A DNA stretch of 64,000 nt, from assembly GCA_027488335.1 (NCBI GenBank), contig JAIYBU010000201.1, positions 1 through 64,000 on the forward strand, read 5' to 3'. Below the pieces are notes generated by a model. That model had not been told where the DNA came from, did not search any database, and was given only the letters and a program-made list of their open reading frames with translations. This DNA is from Cytophagaceae bacterium. Its GTDB lineage: Bacteria > Bacteroidota > Bacteroidia > Cytophagales > Spirosomataceae. Shown piece after piece: positions 30,178-40,327 of the stretch. The position numbers and the translations under genes are program-made. How positions within the stretch are numbered: the first letter of the stretch is position 1; every line of letters begins with the position of its first letter.

Positions 30178-30240
30178 TAGCCAATGCTGAAAAAAAAATG
30201 TAGCCCATAATGGGCTACATTTTTTTTTCAGCATTGGCTA
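30178..30240. terminator. 30-bp perfect inverted repeat with 3-nt loop, bidirectional terminator-like
   Basis: TAGCCAATGCTGAAAAAAAAATGTAGCCCA-TAA-TGGGCTACATTTTTTTTTCAGCATTGGCTA. Confidence 0.8.
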
Positions 30241-30365
30241 ATTTTATCGTCGATTTGTTGATTATTAATACTTTTTTACAGTTTTCCACCAACCAATTCT
30301 GCCACATTACCTGTATACATAAATGACATGAAGTAACATGTTTTGTATATTTTCGGAAATTAAAA

Positions 30366-32186
30366 TTAAGCTCCTGCAAAGGCATTTTTGCTTTCTGCAC
30401 GTTTACGTTCGTTTTCATCAAGGTAAATCTTACGCATACGAATTGATTTTGGCGTGATTTCCAAATATTCGTCTTTTTGGATATATTCCATTGCATCTTC
30501 CAAAGAGAAGTTGATTTTTGGAGCAATCTTCACGTTAGTATCAGAACCCGAAGCACGCATGTTGGTTAATTGTTTCGCAGTTTGCACGTTCACAACGATG
30601 TCGTTCTGACGGTTATGCTCACCAATTACCATTCCCATGTAAACTTCTTCACTTGGGTCGATAAAGAATACACCTCTATCTTGCAATTTATCAATTGAAT
30701 ACGGAGTAGCTGGACCATTTCCGCTGGCAATCAATGAACCGTTTACACGGCCAGGGATTGCACCTTTGAATGGCTCATACGATTTGAAACGGTGATTCAT
30801 AATCGCTTCTCCGAAAGTAGCTGTCAATACGCTTGAACGTAAACCAATCAAACCACGAGAAGGAATATTGAACTCAAGGTGTTGCAAATCGCCTTTTGGT
30901 TCCATAATTAACAACTCACCTTTACGTTGTGTTGCTAATTCGATTACCTTGCCTGCTGTTTCTTCTGGCACATCAACAACCAATGTTTCGATTGGCTCGA
31001 GACGTTCGCCGTTTTCTCCTTCTTTGTATAATACTTGTGGTTGACCTACTTGAAGCTCATACCCTTCACGACGCATCGTCTCGATAAGAACTGATAAGTG
31101 AAGAATACCACGACCAAATACTAAGAATTTATCTTCAGTGTCACCCGTTTGAACTCTCAACGCAAGGTTTTTCTCTGTTTCTTTCATCAAACGGTCACGT
31201 AGGTGGCGTGATGTTACGAATTTACCTTCTTTTCCGAAGAAAGGAGAGTTGTTAATCGTAAACAACATGTTCATCGTAGGCTCGTCGATTGAGATACGTG
31301 GCAACGCTTCTGGATTTTCCATGTCAGCAATAGTATCACCGATTTCAAAATCTTCTATACCTGTCACTGCACAAATTTCTCCCGAACTTACTTCCGCAAC
31401 TTTTACTTTACCAAGACCTTCAAAAACCTGTAATTCTTTGATTTTATTACGTTTGATTGAACCATCAGCTTTGCAAAGGGCTACTTGCATTCCTTCTTTC
31501 AAAGTTCCACGAGCTACACGACCGATAGCAATACGACCAACAAATGAAGAGTAATCAAGCGATGTAATTTGCATTTGGGCTGTTCCGTCAACTACTGGAG
31601 AAGCAGGAATATGCTCAATGATAGCATCTAATAAAGGAACGATGTCAGTCGTTGGTTTTTTATAGTCGGTACTCATCCAACCTTGTTTTGATGAACCATA
31701 AAGGCAAGGGAAGTCAAGTTGGTCTTCGGTTGCTTCGAGGTTAAACATCAAATCGAAAACTTGCTCGTGAACTTCTTCAGGGCGACAGTTTTCTTTATCA
31801 ACTTTATTTACAACAACGATTGGTTTCAAACCCAATGCAAGGGCTTTACCTAACACGAAACGTGTTTGTGGCATTGGGCCTTCAAAAGCATCCACTAATA
31901 AAATTACGCCATCGGCTAATTTCAATACACGCTCCACTTCACCACCAAAATCAGAGTGACCAGGAGTATCAATGATGTTAATTTTTACGCCATTATATCT
32001 TACTGATACGTTTTTAGAAACGATAGTAATTCCACGCTCACGCTCAAGGTCATTGTTGTCGAGAATCAAATCACCAAATTCTTGATTTTCTCTGAAAAGT
32101 TTTGACGCATGAATGATTTTATCAACCAATGTAGTTTTACCGTGGTCAACGTGGGCAATGATGGCGATGTTTCTGATATTATTCAT
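30366..32186 (-). CDS. typA: translational GTPase TypA/BipA
   Basis: [37 protein letters not shown]; full-length 606 aa. Confidence 0.97.
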   Translation of the reverse strand: MNNIRNIAIIAHVDHGKTTLVDKIIHASKLFRENQEFGDLILDNNDLERERGITIVSKNVSVRYNGVKINIIDTPGHSDFGGEVERVLKLADGVILLVDAFEGPMPQTRFVLGKALALGLKPIVVVNKVDKENCRPEEVHEQVFDLMFNLEATEDQLDFPCLYGSSKQGWMSTDYKKPTTDIVPLLDAIIEHIPASPVVDGTAQMQITSLDYSSFVGRIAIGRVARGTLKEGMQVALCKADGSIKRNKIKELQVFEGLGKVKVAEVSSGEICAVTGIEDFEIGDTIADMENPEALPRISIDEPTMNMLFTINNSPFFGKEGKFVTSRHLRDRLMKETEKNLALRVQTGDTEDKFLVFGRGILHLSVLIETMRREGYELQVGQPQVLYKEGENGERLEPIETLVVDVPEETAGKVIELATQRKGELLIMEPKGDLQHLEFNIPSRGLIGLRSSVLTATFGEAIMNHRFKSYEPFKGAIPGRVNGSLIASGNGPATPYSIDKLQDRGVFFIDPSEEVYMGMVIGEHNRQNDIVVNVQTAKQLTNMRASGSDTNVKIAPKINFSLEDAMEYIQKDEYLEITPKSIRMRKIYLDENERKRAESKNAFAGA

Positions 32187-32533
32187 TAAATGTATTTGTT
32201 AATTCGTTGTGCATCAACATTTACCATTCACAACTGATAAACAAAGACGAACAACATCTTTCTTAAATAAACCGCAAAATTAGGCAATATAAATGAAAAA
32301 ACCTTGACTATTTCGTATAATCCCCTGATTATAAAATTGTTAATAAGAATAGTGCAATTATTTTTTAAAAAAATGAAATACTTCAAGTCAGTAATGATGA
32401 TGCAAAGCACAATAATTCTGTTTTATCTCATACTAATTTGGTAGTTTTAGTGGTATTTTAATCTCGTGTTTATTTTTTTGTTATAATTTTGTGGTTCAGA
32501 TTTTTAGTCCTTCTATAGCCGACAATATATTAA

Positions 32534-33259
32534 GTGAAAAACGTACACCAAACCATCAAAATACATAAGCAAGCTCTCGGATTATGCTTTATGCTATTTT
32601 TCTTTGTTTTCTCAAGCCAAGCTCAAACCTATAATCATACTTCAGTTTGGTCGAGGCTTTTGATTAGTAAACAAGTGGGGAAATGGATATTTACAGGAGA
32701 TGTTGCTTATCGCCGACAAAATGATTTTCACCAATCTAAATTCAATTTTTTGCTTAAGCCATTGCTTGATGCACAGCGTTTATCGGTTGGTTATCGAAGT
32801 AAAGACTGGCTATTTAGCTTTGCGGCTTCACGCTGGCATGCTTATCAGATTTTGGGGAAAGAAGCCGATTTTGAAAGACCACAAACAATTGAATGGCGAT
32901 TTACACCTGGTATCGAATATTTCAAAAAAATAAATAAAGGAACACTCCAATGGCGGACACAATATGAATATCGCTCTTTTGTAGATAGAACTGCTGGACG
33001 ACTCCGACAAAGATTTCAGTACCGTCAACCAATTTCGGAAACTAATAGTTTGGTTTTCTTAGAAGAGTTCTTGTTTGGGTCACCACCAAACTCGACCAAG
33101 AAATATGAACAAAACCAGCTTGGAGTAACGTTCAATCATAATTTTACGAAGCATTTGGAGTCAGAGTTGGGTTACCGTTATATCTTTCGTCGGCGTCGTA
33201 CTTCCAACGAAATTGATAATGAAAATGCCCTTGTAGTGGGTTTAATGTATCGTTTGTAG
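32534..33259 (+). CDS. DUF2490 domain beta-barrel protein
   Basis: Signal peptide; YNHTSVWSRLLISKQVGKWIFTGDVAYRRQND..., C-term NALVVGLMYRL. Confidence 0.8.
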   Translation: MKNVHQTIKIHKQALGLCFMLFFFVFSSQAQTYNHTSVWSRLLISKQVGKWIFTGDVAYRRQNDFHQSKFNFLLKPLLDAQRLSVGYRSKDWLFSFAASRWHAYQILGKEADFERPQTIEWRFTPGIEYFKKINKGTLQWRTQYEYRSFVDRTAGRLRQRFQYRQPISETNSLVFLEEFLFGSPPNSTKKYEQNQLGVTFNHNFTKHLESELGYRYIFRRRRTSNEIDNENALVVGLMYRL

Positions 33260-33410
33260 AAGTATTCTTGTTATTAATATAAGCCACAGTTTCCTTTTAG
33301 AGCTAATTTAAAGTCAAAAAAATATAAGAAAAAGCAAATATTTCGGTAGTTAAGATTGAAAAAGAGTGCTTACTTTGCTACATTGTTTTACTCTATTCAA
33401 TCTAAAACCA

Positions 33411-34442
33411 ATGAAAAAAATATTTTTGCTTTTTTCACTTGTTCCCGCCGTCATGTTCGGACAAACAAAAGCAGTAAAACTCGTTCGAGACGATGCCAAT
33501 AAAAAGGTGGATGTCTTGGTCGATGGCAAACCTTTTACATCTTATATCTACCCTGGCCCAGATGTACTGAAAAAAGCAGTGTTGTATCCTGTTCGTACCT
33601 CTGAAGGAACACTTATTACTCGTGGCTGGCCGATGGACCCTCGCCCAGGTGAGCGTATTGACCACCCGCATCATGTAGGAGTTTGGTTTAATTATGAAGA
33701 TGTGAACGGACATGATTTTTGGAATAACTCTAATACTCCACCTAATCCGAAGGGAGTTTACGGAACAATTGTGCATACTGGAATCAAGTCAGTAAAATCT
33801 GGGGCAAATAAAGGCTCGTTGGTAGTTACAGCCGATTGGCTCGATAAAGATGGAAAAATAATGTTGAAAGAAACAACCACTTATATTTTTCAAGGTACTG
33901 ATAAACAACGTATTACAGATAGAATAACTACTCTTACGGCTGCTGATAAAGAAGTGACTTTCAAAGACGTAAAAGATGGTACATTTGCCATCCGTTTGGC
34001 TCGCCAACTTGAGCATCCATCAAACAAAGCAGAAGTATTTACTGATGCAAGTGGCGTGGCTACTAAAGTACCAGTGCTTGATAATACAGGTATTACTGGA
34101 AGTTACCGCAATAAAGAAGGAATTGAAGGCGAAGATACGTGGGCAAAACGTTCGGATTGGGTGAATCTTCGTGGAAAAATCGGTGAAGAAAAAATATCGG
34201 TAGCTATTATTGACCACCCAAAAAATGTGGGTTACCCAACTTATTGGCACTCACGTGGTTATGGCCTTTTCTCGGCTAATCCGTTCGGACAAAAAGTTTT
34301 CTCAAATGGCAAAGAAGAACTTAATTTTAAACTTGCTCCTAAACAGTCAACAACTATGCGTTTCCGTTTGGTAGTAACTTCGGGCGAGGTTTCGGATACT
34401 GAAATGAACAAATTAACTGCCGATTTTGCGAAAGTGCAGTAA
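33411..34442 (+). CDS. PmoA/DUF6807 family secreted protein
   Basis: Signal peptide MKKIFLLFSLVPAVMFGQ; PVRTSEGTLITRGWPMDPRPGERIDHPHHVGVWFNYEDVNGHDFWNN; track start 33366. Confidence 0.82.
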   Translation: MKKIFLLFSLVPAVMFGQTKAVKLVRDDANKKVDVLVDGKPFTSYIYPGPDVLKKAVLYPVRTSEGTLITRGWPMDPRPGERIDHPHHVGVWFNYEDVNGHDFWNNSNTPPNPKGVYGTIVHTGIKSVKSGANKGSLVVTADWLDKDGKIMLKETTTYIFQGTDKQRITDRITTLTAADKEVTFKDVKDGTFAIRLARQLEHPSNKAEVFTDASGVATKVPVLDNTGITGSYRNKEGIEGEDTWAKRSDWVNLRGKIGEEKISVAIIDHPKNVGYPTYWHSRGYGLFSANPFGQKVFSNGKEELNFKLAPKQSTTMRFRLVVTSGEVSDTEMNKLTADFAKVQ

Positions 34443-34466
34443 AATTATAGATTTTTTAGAAGTGGA

Positions 34467-34502
34467 AAACGTGGCATATCTCAAAAATATGCCACGTTTT
34501 TT
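34467..34502. terminator. Rho-independent terminator
   Basis: AAAACGTGGCATAT / ATATGCCACGTTTT followed by Ts. Confidence 0.85.
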
Positions 34503-34561
34503 TGTTGCAGAAATATTTTTTTGCAACGTACTGAAAAGGAAATGCCTTGTAGCTACTAATA

Positions 34562-35719
34562 TTATGCAATACTCATCTCTAAAATCTCCGCTACAACCGC
34601 AGGTGTAATATCGGCTTTTTCTCCGAAATTCATACCTCTTTCAACAAAACGTTGCTTTATCTTTTCAATCGTTTCATGATTGACACCATACTCTGAAGCC
34701 TTAATCGGTAAGCCCAACGACTCATAAAATTCTCCCGTTTTCTGAATTGCTCCAGTCACTAATTCATCGTCAGTGCCGCTCAAACCCCAAACTCTTTTGG
34801 CATATTGAATCAGTTTTGCTCGTTTATCGGCCTGTTTGTATTGCAATAAATGCGGCAATACAACCGCAAGCGTTCGAGCATGGTCAACGCCGTGGAAAGC
34901 CGTAATTTCATGCCCGATTTGGTGTGTTGCCCAATCTTGTGGCACGCCCAAACCAATCCAACCATTGAGAGCCACCGTGGCTGCCCACATAAAATTGGCT
35001 CGTGCTTCATAATCCGTTGGGTTTTCGAGTGTTTTTGGTGCAACCTCAATCAATGTCTGAATGACCGATTCGGCAAATCGGTCCTGAATTTGAGCATCAA
35101 CGGGGTAAGTCATATATTGCTCCATTACGTGCGTGAAGGCATCGGCAATGCCATTGGCAATTTGGCGTGGTGGTAATGAATAAGTTGTTTCGGGGTCAAG
35201 AATCGAAAACTTTGGGTAAACTAATGGCCCACCCATGCCTTTCTTTTCGTGCGTAGATTTCTTGCTGATTACGGCATAATAATTCATTTCTGAACCAGTA
35301 GCAGGCAAAGTTAGCACCGACCCCAACGGAATAGCTGTCTTATATTTTGCTTGTCCTGTCACGATTTGCCAAGCATCGTCACCCTCAAACGGAATGGCTG
35401 CCGCAATAAATTTAGTGCCGTCAAGTACAGAGCCACCACCAACGGCCAGTAAGAAAGTTATTTCTTCTTTACGCCCCAACTCAACGGCTTGCATGAGTGT
35501 TTCGTAAGTAGGATTGGCTTCGATTCCGCCAAATTCTACGATATTTCTACCTTCAAGGGCTTTTTTAACTTGTTCGTAAACACCATTTTGGAAAATACTG
35601 CCACCGCCATAAGTAAGCAAAATTTTTGCATCGGCAGGAATTTGTTTGCTCAGTTGAGTAATCTGACCTTTTCCGAAAAGTATTTTTACTGGATTTTGAT
35701 AGACGAAATTATTGAACAT
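34562..35719 (-). CDS. iron-containing alcohol dehydrogenase (YqhD-like)
   Basis: PVKILFGKGQ, AVGGGSVLDGTKFIAAA, TLPATGSEMN, HQIGHEITAFHGVDHARTLAVVLP. Confidence 0.92.
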   Translation of the reverse strand: MFNNFVYQNPVKILFGKGQITQLSKQIPADAKILLTYGGGSIFQNGVYEQVKKALEGRNIVEFGGIEANPTYETLMQAVELGRKEEITFLLAVGGGSVLDGTKFIAAAIPFEGDDAWQIVTGQAKYKTAIPLGSVLTLPATGSEMNYYAVISKKSTHEKKGMGGPLVYPKFSILDPETTYSLPPRQIANGIADAFTHVMEQYMTYPVDAQIQDRFAESVIQTLIEVAPKTLENPTDYEARANFMWAATVALNGWIGLGVPQDWATHQIGHEITAFHGVDHARTLAVVLPHLLQYKQADKRAKLIQYAKRVWGLSGTDDELVTGAIQKTGEFYESLGLPIKASEYGVNHETIEKIKQRFVERGMNFGEKADITPAVVAEILEMSIA

Positions 35720-35787
35720 TAGTTTTTTGTTTGATGATTCTATTTACCAAACAAAGTGATTTTGAATAAAGTTTGAATAAGAAAAAA

Positions 35788-35820
35788 AGCCCTCTTCCAT
35801 TGGGGAAGGTTGGGAGAGAC
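35788..35820. repeat. short CCCTCTTCC...GGGAAGGTTGGGAGAGA intergenic repeat
   Basis: AGCCCTCTTCCATTGGGGAAGGTTGGGAGAGAC; resembles 58103-58147. Confidence 0.45.
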
Positions 35821-35822
35821 TT

Positions 35823-37178
35823 TTATTCTGGAATATCCATCCTTATTCGCCATTCTTTTGGCAAATAATTATTCATTCTATTGCCAATCACTTTCATAAA
35901 ACCAAGATTTAGTCCTTCGTAGCGAGCCAAAAGCCAACCATTTTGTGCATTCTCGACCGCAATCTGTTCTTTTTTAAGGAATTTTAGAGCATCATCTTTC
36001 GACAAATCAATAAAAGGTAAATCAGGAGAAATTGCCGAACTCAAAGCCAAATCGTGGCTTGGAATAAAATCTTCACCTTTGAATTGTCCAATCTCGAAGC
36101 CCGACGAACGCTTCTGCAAAACCCTCAAAATCGTCGAATATTCGTTAGATAAATTGGTCGGAATCGCTACGATTGCTCCTTCTGGCTTTTCATAAAAATC
36201 GAAATTTTCAGGATTTGCTAACCATTTTCTCAATAACTCCACTTTCTTTTGTGGTACACGGTTGAACTTCACTTTTCCTCTTACTTCTGCTCGTGAGCCT
36301 TGTGTTTTTTTGAATATAGCCAAATAAAAACCTTCACCTTTGGTTTTATGCGGATAAAACTGATAGCCAAAATTTTTCTCGGTAATATTCCATTCGGCAG
36401 GAATATTTAGCTTAACTTCTTCAAAATCAGCGGTTTGGGTAAGCCATAACGCATTTTCTTGGTTTTCTTTTTCATTGTATGTGCAGGTAGAATAGCACAA
36501 ATAACCGTCAGGAGCAACCAACATTGCCGCTGCTTGTAAAATGCGTTTTTGGCGAGCCGAACATAGCTGTACACTATCGACCGACCATTCATTACGAGCT
36601 TTTGGGTCTTTTCTGAAAAGGCCTTCGCCCGAACAAGGAGCGTCGGTCAATACAAAGTCAAAAAAACCTTCCAAATCAATCATTTCTTCGGGGTCGTGGT
36701 TGCTTACGATGTAGTTTGGAAAACCCCATTTTTCAAGATTTTCCTTCAATGGGGCAACCCTACTTTTAATCACTTCATTGGCTACCAAGAGGCTTTTTTC
36801 GTTGAGCAACGAAGCCAGAAGTGTAGTTTTGCCGCCAGGAGCTGCACATAAATCCATCACTCTGATTGGTTTTTTAAAATCAAGGGTTTGCTTTGCCGCT
36901 TCGGCTACAAACATTGAGGAAGCTTCTTGCACGTAATAGGCCCCTGCATGAAAAGCAGGGTCAAGCGTGAAGCTGGGTCTTTGTGGTAAATATCGTCCAT
37001 CGATATTCCATTTTACTGTTTCCAAGTTTTCTCCCAGTAGAGCATCAGCCGATACCTTTTTATGAGGGTTTAGTCTAATGGCCGTTGGCGTGTCTTGTTC
37101 GAGACTTTCGGCAAAGGTCGAATATTCAGCACCAAGTATGTGCTGCATTTGGGCTACAAAATTTTCGGGTAAATTCAT
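35823..37178 (-). CDS. RsmF/NOL1-NOP2-sun-type RNA (cytosine-C5) methyltransferase
   Basis: VMDLCAAPGGKTTLLAS, VLTDAPCSGEGLFRKDP, YSTCTYNEKENQENAL. Confidence 0.93.
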   Translation of the reverse strand: MNLPENFVAQMQHILGAEYSTFAESLEQDTPTAIRLNPHKKVSADALLGENLETVKWNIDGRYLPQRPSFTLDPAFHAGAYYVQEASSMFVAEAAKQTLDFKKPIRVMDLCAAPGGKTTLLASLLNEKSLLVANEVIKSRVAPLKENLEKWGFPNYIVSNHDPEEMIDLEGFFDFVLTDAPCSGEGLFRKDPKARNEWSVDSVQLCSARQKRILQAAAMLVAPDGYLCYSTCTYNEKENQENALWLTQTADFEEVKLNIPAEWNITEKNFGYQFYPHKTKGEGFYLAIFKKTQGSRAEVRGKVKFNRVPQKKVELLRKWLANPENFDFYEKPEGAIVAIPTNLSNEYSTILRVLQKRSSGFEIGQFKGEDFIPSHDLALSSAISPDLPFIDLSKDDALKFLKKEQIAVENAQNGWLLARYEGLNLGFMKVIGNRMNNYLPKEWRIRMDIPE

Positions 37179-37697
37179 TAATGTTTCATTAACAGTAAAA
37201 GTGCAATGCTCTATGTCTTAATAGCATCTTGAAGAAAGATGTGAGATAACAGACAAGAGAACAAAGCTTTCCAATGCTTCTTTCTTTTGTTTGTTGTCAA
37301 TAATCTTTTGTCAAAATAAGTTAGTCAAATCGCCTATTCGAGAATATTACTCATTTTTTGCAAATTTAATTAAAACTGATTACTAAAATCAGAACAATGT
37401 TTAAAACACTGGTATTTGTGTCAGTGGCAAGCTTGGCTTTTGCCCAGATGTGTGTTGGCGTGTGTGGGAGAGTTACGAGTTAGGCTGCTTGCGAATAAAC
37501 CCTATTAGGCGTTTAAGAGCTTAAACTTTGGTAAAAACGCTCTTGAGTAATAAAATCAGCGTATTTCTAAGCCATTCACCTAAATCATTCGATATTAAAA
37601 AAAACTGACTTAGCTTTCAAGTTTGCATTAAAAACTGTACCTTTGTGCTTGATAATCAATTAATTATAGTAGTTACAGCAGTGATGCTGCAAATCCA

Positions 37698-39113
37698 ATG
37701 AGGAATTCAGATAGACCCAAAAAGTCCGATAACCGTGGTGGTTTCGGTGAAAAAAAAGCATTTGGCGAAAAACCAGCCTTCAAGAAAAGAGAAAATGGTG
37801 TTGGTGGTTTCGGTGAAAGAAAACGTATTGCAACCAACAATAGCGAAAGTAAGACTTACAGCGATAGAAAACCCTACAGCAACGACCGTCCTTATCAAAA
37901 GCGAGAAGAAAGTTCTGACCGCAAGCCATTTGGCGAGAGAAAACCCTTCAGTAGCGACCGCCCATTTCCCAAAAGAGAAGAAAACGCTGGCCGTAAACCA
38001 TTTGGCGATAGAAAACCCTTCAGCAGTGACCGTCCTTATCCCAAAAGAGAAGAAAACGCTGACCGCAAACCATTCGGAGAGAAAAGAGACTCAAAATCTA
38101 TTGAAGCTAAATCAAGAGTTTTCTCTGGTGAAAAACCAGCACATCCTTTCAAAAAAAGAGATGATAGTGGCCGTCCAACTTCAAACGACCGAAAAAATGC
38201 TTATTCGGCAGACAAACCTCGTTTTCAGAAAAATGAACCACATAACAGAGATTTCAAGCCCAAAAATAAATTTGAGTCGAAAGAAAATCAAGCGACATCT
38301 TCTCGCATAGAAGCTCCAAATTATGACACGGAGCGTTTGAAAAGCAAGCTTCCTGAGAAAGTTCAGAAGAAAGTTATCAAAGAAGAAAATGAGTCAGCTA
38401 AAGATGGCTCAATCAGATTGAATCGTTATATTTCTAATGCGGGAGTCGCTTCTCGCCGTGATGCCGATGAACTAATCGCATCGGGGCAAATTACTGTCAA
38501 TGGCAAAGAAGTTACGGAAATGGGCTATAAAGTAAAGCCCAGCGATGTAGTAAAATACGGCAAGAAAATTCTGAATCGTGAAAAACTAATGTACGTTTTA
38601 TTAAACAAACCAAAAGATTTTATCACGACTACCGAAGACCCAGATGAGCGTAGAACGGTGATGGATTTAGTAAAAAATGCTTGTTCTGAACGCATTTATC
38701 CAGTAGGTCGATTAGATAGAAATACAACGGGTTTATTGCTCTTGACAAACGATGGCGAAGTGGCTGAGAAGCTTTCACACCCTTCAAACGAAGTCAAGAA
38801 AATTTACCAAGTAGAGTTAGATAAACCAATTACAACCGAAGATTTTGAGGCAATCATAAAAGGTATTGAATTAGAAGATGGCTTTATTAAACCCGATGAA
38901 TTGGCACTCGTTACACCCGATGCAGAGGTAGTTGGAATCAAGATTCATAGTGGTAAAAACCGCATTGTACGTCGTATTTTCGAGCATTTAGGTTATGAAG
39001 TTTTGAAACTCGACCGCACTACTTACGCTGGTCTTGACAAAAAAGACCTTCCACGTGGGAAATGGCGTTTCTTGACCGAAAAAGAAGTGATTCGCTTGAA
39101 ATATATGCTATAA
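37698..39113 (+). CDS. pseudouridine synthase (RluB/RsuA family) with long basic repetitive N-terminal extension
   Basis: S4 domain IRLNRYISNAGVASRRDADELI; PVGRLDRNTTGLLLLTNDGE; N-term RKPFGERKPFSSDRP repeats. Confidence 0.93.
   Translation: MRNSDRPKKSDNRGGFGEKKAFGEKPAFKKRENGVGGFGERKRIATNNSESKTYSDRKPYSNDRPYQKREESSDRKPFGERKPFSSDRPFPKREENAGRKPFGDRKPFSSDRPYPKREENADRKPFGEKRDSKSIEAKSRVFSGEKPAHPFKKRDDSGRPTSNDRKNAYSADKPRFQKNEPHNRDFKPKNKFESKENQATSSRIEAPNYDTERLKSKLPEKVQKKVIKEENESAKDGSIRLNRYISNAGVASRRDADELIASGQITVNGKEVTEMGYKVKPSDVVKYGKKILNREKLMYVLLNKPKDFITTTEDPDERRTVMDLVKNACSERIYPVGRLDRNTTGLLLLTNDGEVAEKLSHPSNEVKKIYQVELDKPITTEDFEAIIKGIELEDGFIKPDELALVTPDAEVVGIKIHSGKNRIVRRIFEHLGYEVLKLDRTTYAGLDKKDLPRGKWRFLTEKEVIRLKYML
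37860..38080 (+). repeat. in-frame 72-bp tandem repeats
   Basis: Units 37920-37991 and 37992-38063 encode RKPFG(E/D)RKPFSSDRP(F/Y)PKREENA(G/D), flanked by partial units. Confidence 0.85.
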
Positions 39114-39182
39114 CGTATATAATGTTGAGTGTAAGATGATTAATGTTGGATAAAAAATGAATAATTTGATATTATCTTTCAC

Positions 39183-39213
39183 AAAAACCTGTAAGAATCT
39201 CTTACAGGTTTTT
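39183..39213. terminator. Rho-independent terminator
   Basis: AAAAACCTGTAAGA-ATC-TCTTACAGGTTTTT. Confidence 0.88.
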
Positions 39214-39390
39214 AAGTTTTATAGGTACTGTGTTTTTTCTAATTGATTGATATGAAGGGTTTTAAACATAAATTCAATGTGTGTTTTATTTACTATTTAC
39301 CATTCATTATTCATCATTCACCATTGTTTCACACGCCTTAACACAAAATTTATTATCTTTGCCGATGTTTCTAATATAACGATAAAGTAG

Positions 39391-40218
39391 ATGATGAATT
39401 ATAGTTTAAATCACGTCCCGAAACGTACAGCCAAACCTCGTGAGGCAGGTCTAACGATGGTGATGGATAAAGGTCTCAGTATCAGAGAAGTAGAAGATAT
39501 GTTGTCGATTTCGGCACCACATATTGATATCGTGAAACTTGGCTGGGCAACTTCATTTGTTACTCCAAATCTAAAAGATAAAGTAAAAGTATATCAAGAT
39601 GCGGGTATTCCGATTTATTTCGGCGGAACGCTCTTTGAAGCTTTCGTGGCTCGTGACCAATTTGAAGACTATCTACGAGTATTAGACCAATACAAGCTCG
39701 AACACGCCGAGGTTTCGGATGGTTCTATCGAGATTTCGAGCGAAGAAAAATGCGGATACATTCGTCGTTTAGCTACTCGTGCAAAAGTGCTTTCAGAAGT
39801 AGGCTCAAAAGATGCCGAAAAGATTTTTGCTCCCTACAAATGGATTGAAATGATGCAGTCGGAGCTTGATGCAGGTGCTTGGAAAGTAATCGGTGAAGCT
39901 CGTGAGGGCGGAAATGTGGGCCTTTTTCGTAGTAGTGGCGAAGTGCGTCAGGGTTTGGTTGATGAAATCATTCATGCCATTCCTGCCGAAAAAATCATTT
40001 GGGAAGCTCCACAAAAATCACAACAAGTGTATTTCGTAAAATTGGTTGGCACAAACGTAAACCTCGGAAATATTGCACCAAATGAAGTAATTCCACTCGA
40101 AACCATCCGCATCGGACTTCGTGGCGATACTTTCGCTCATTTCTTACCAGAAAAAACAAAGAAACGTTTCAAACTCGGCAAATACAGCGGCGATAAGCGT
40201 ATCACGCAAGACGAATAA
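39391..40218 (+). CDS. comA: phosphosulfolactate synthase (ComA-like)
   Basis: GLTMVMDKGLSIREVEDMLSISAPHIDIVKLGWATSF, PIYFGGTLFEAFVAR, EVSDGSIEI. Confidence 0.88.
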   Translation: MMNYSLNHVPKRTAKPREAGLTMVMDKGLSIREVEDMLSISAPHIDIVKLGWATSFVTPNLKDKVKVYQDAGIPIYFGGTLFEAFVARDQFEDYLRVLDQYKLEHAEVSDGSIEISSEEKCGYIRRLATRAKVLSEVGSKDAEKIFAPYKWIEMMQSELDAGAWKVIGEAREGGNVGLFRSSGEVRQGLVDEIIHAIPAEKIIWEAPQKSQQVYFVKLVGTNVNLGNIAPNEVIPLETIRIGLRGDTFAHFLPEKTKKRFKLGKYSGDKRITQDE

Positions 40219-40327
40219 AACTTAATTAAGAATTGAGACGGGGTCGCCTGTGCGATGTAAAATTAAGAATTGGATAGAATGCCATGAAATTTTACATTCT
40301 TCATTCTACATTTTTCATTTATAACTC

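Noticed and set aside
30215-30526. 103-aa minus-strand ORF downstream of typA
   Set aside because: Out-of-frame overlap of the typA 3' end, runs through the terminator palindrome; not plausible.
37860-38080. Possible CRISPR-like repeat array
   Set aside because: Repeats are in-frame, contiguous 72-bp coding units without spacers.
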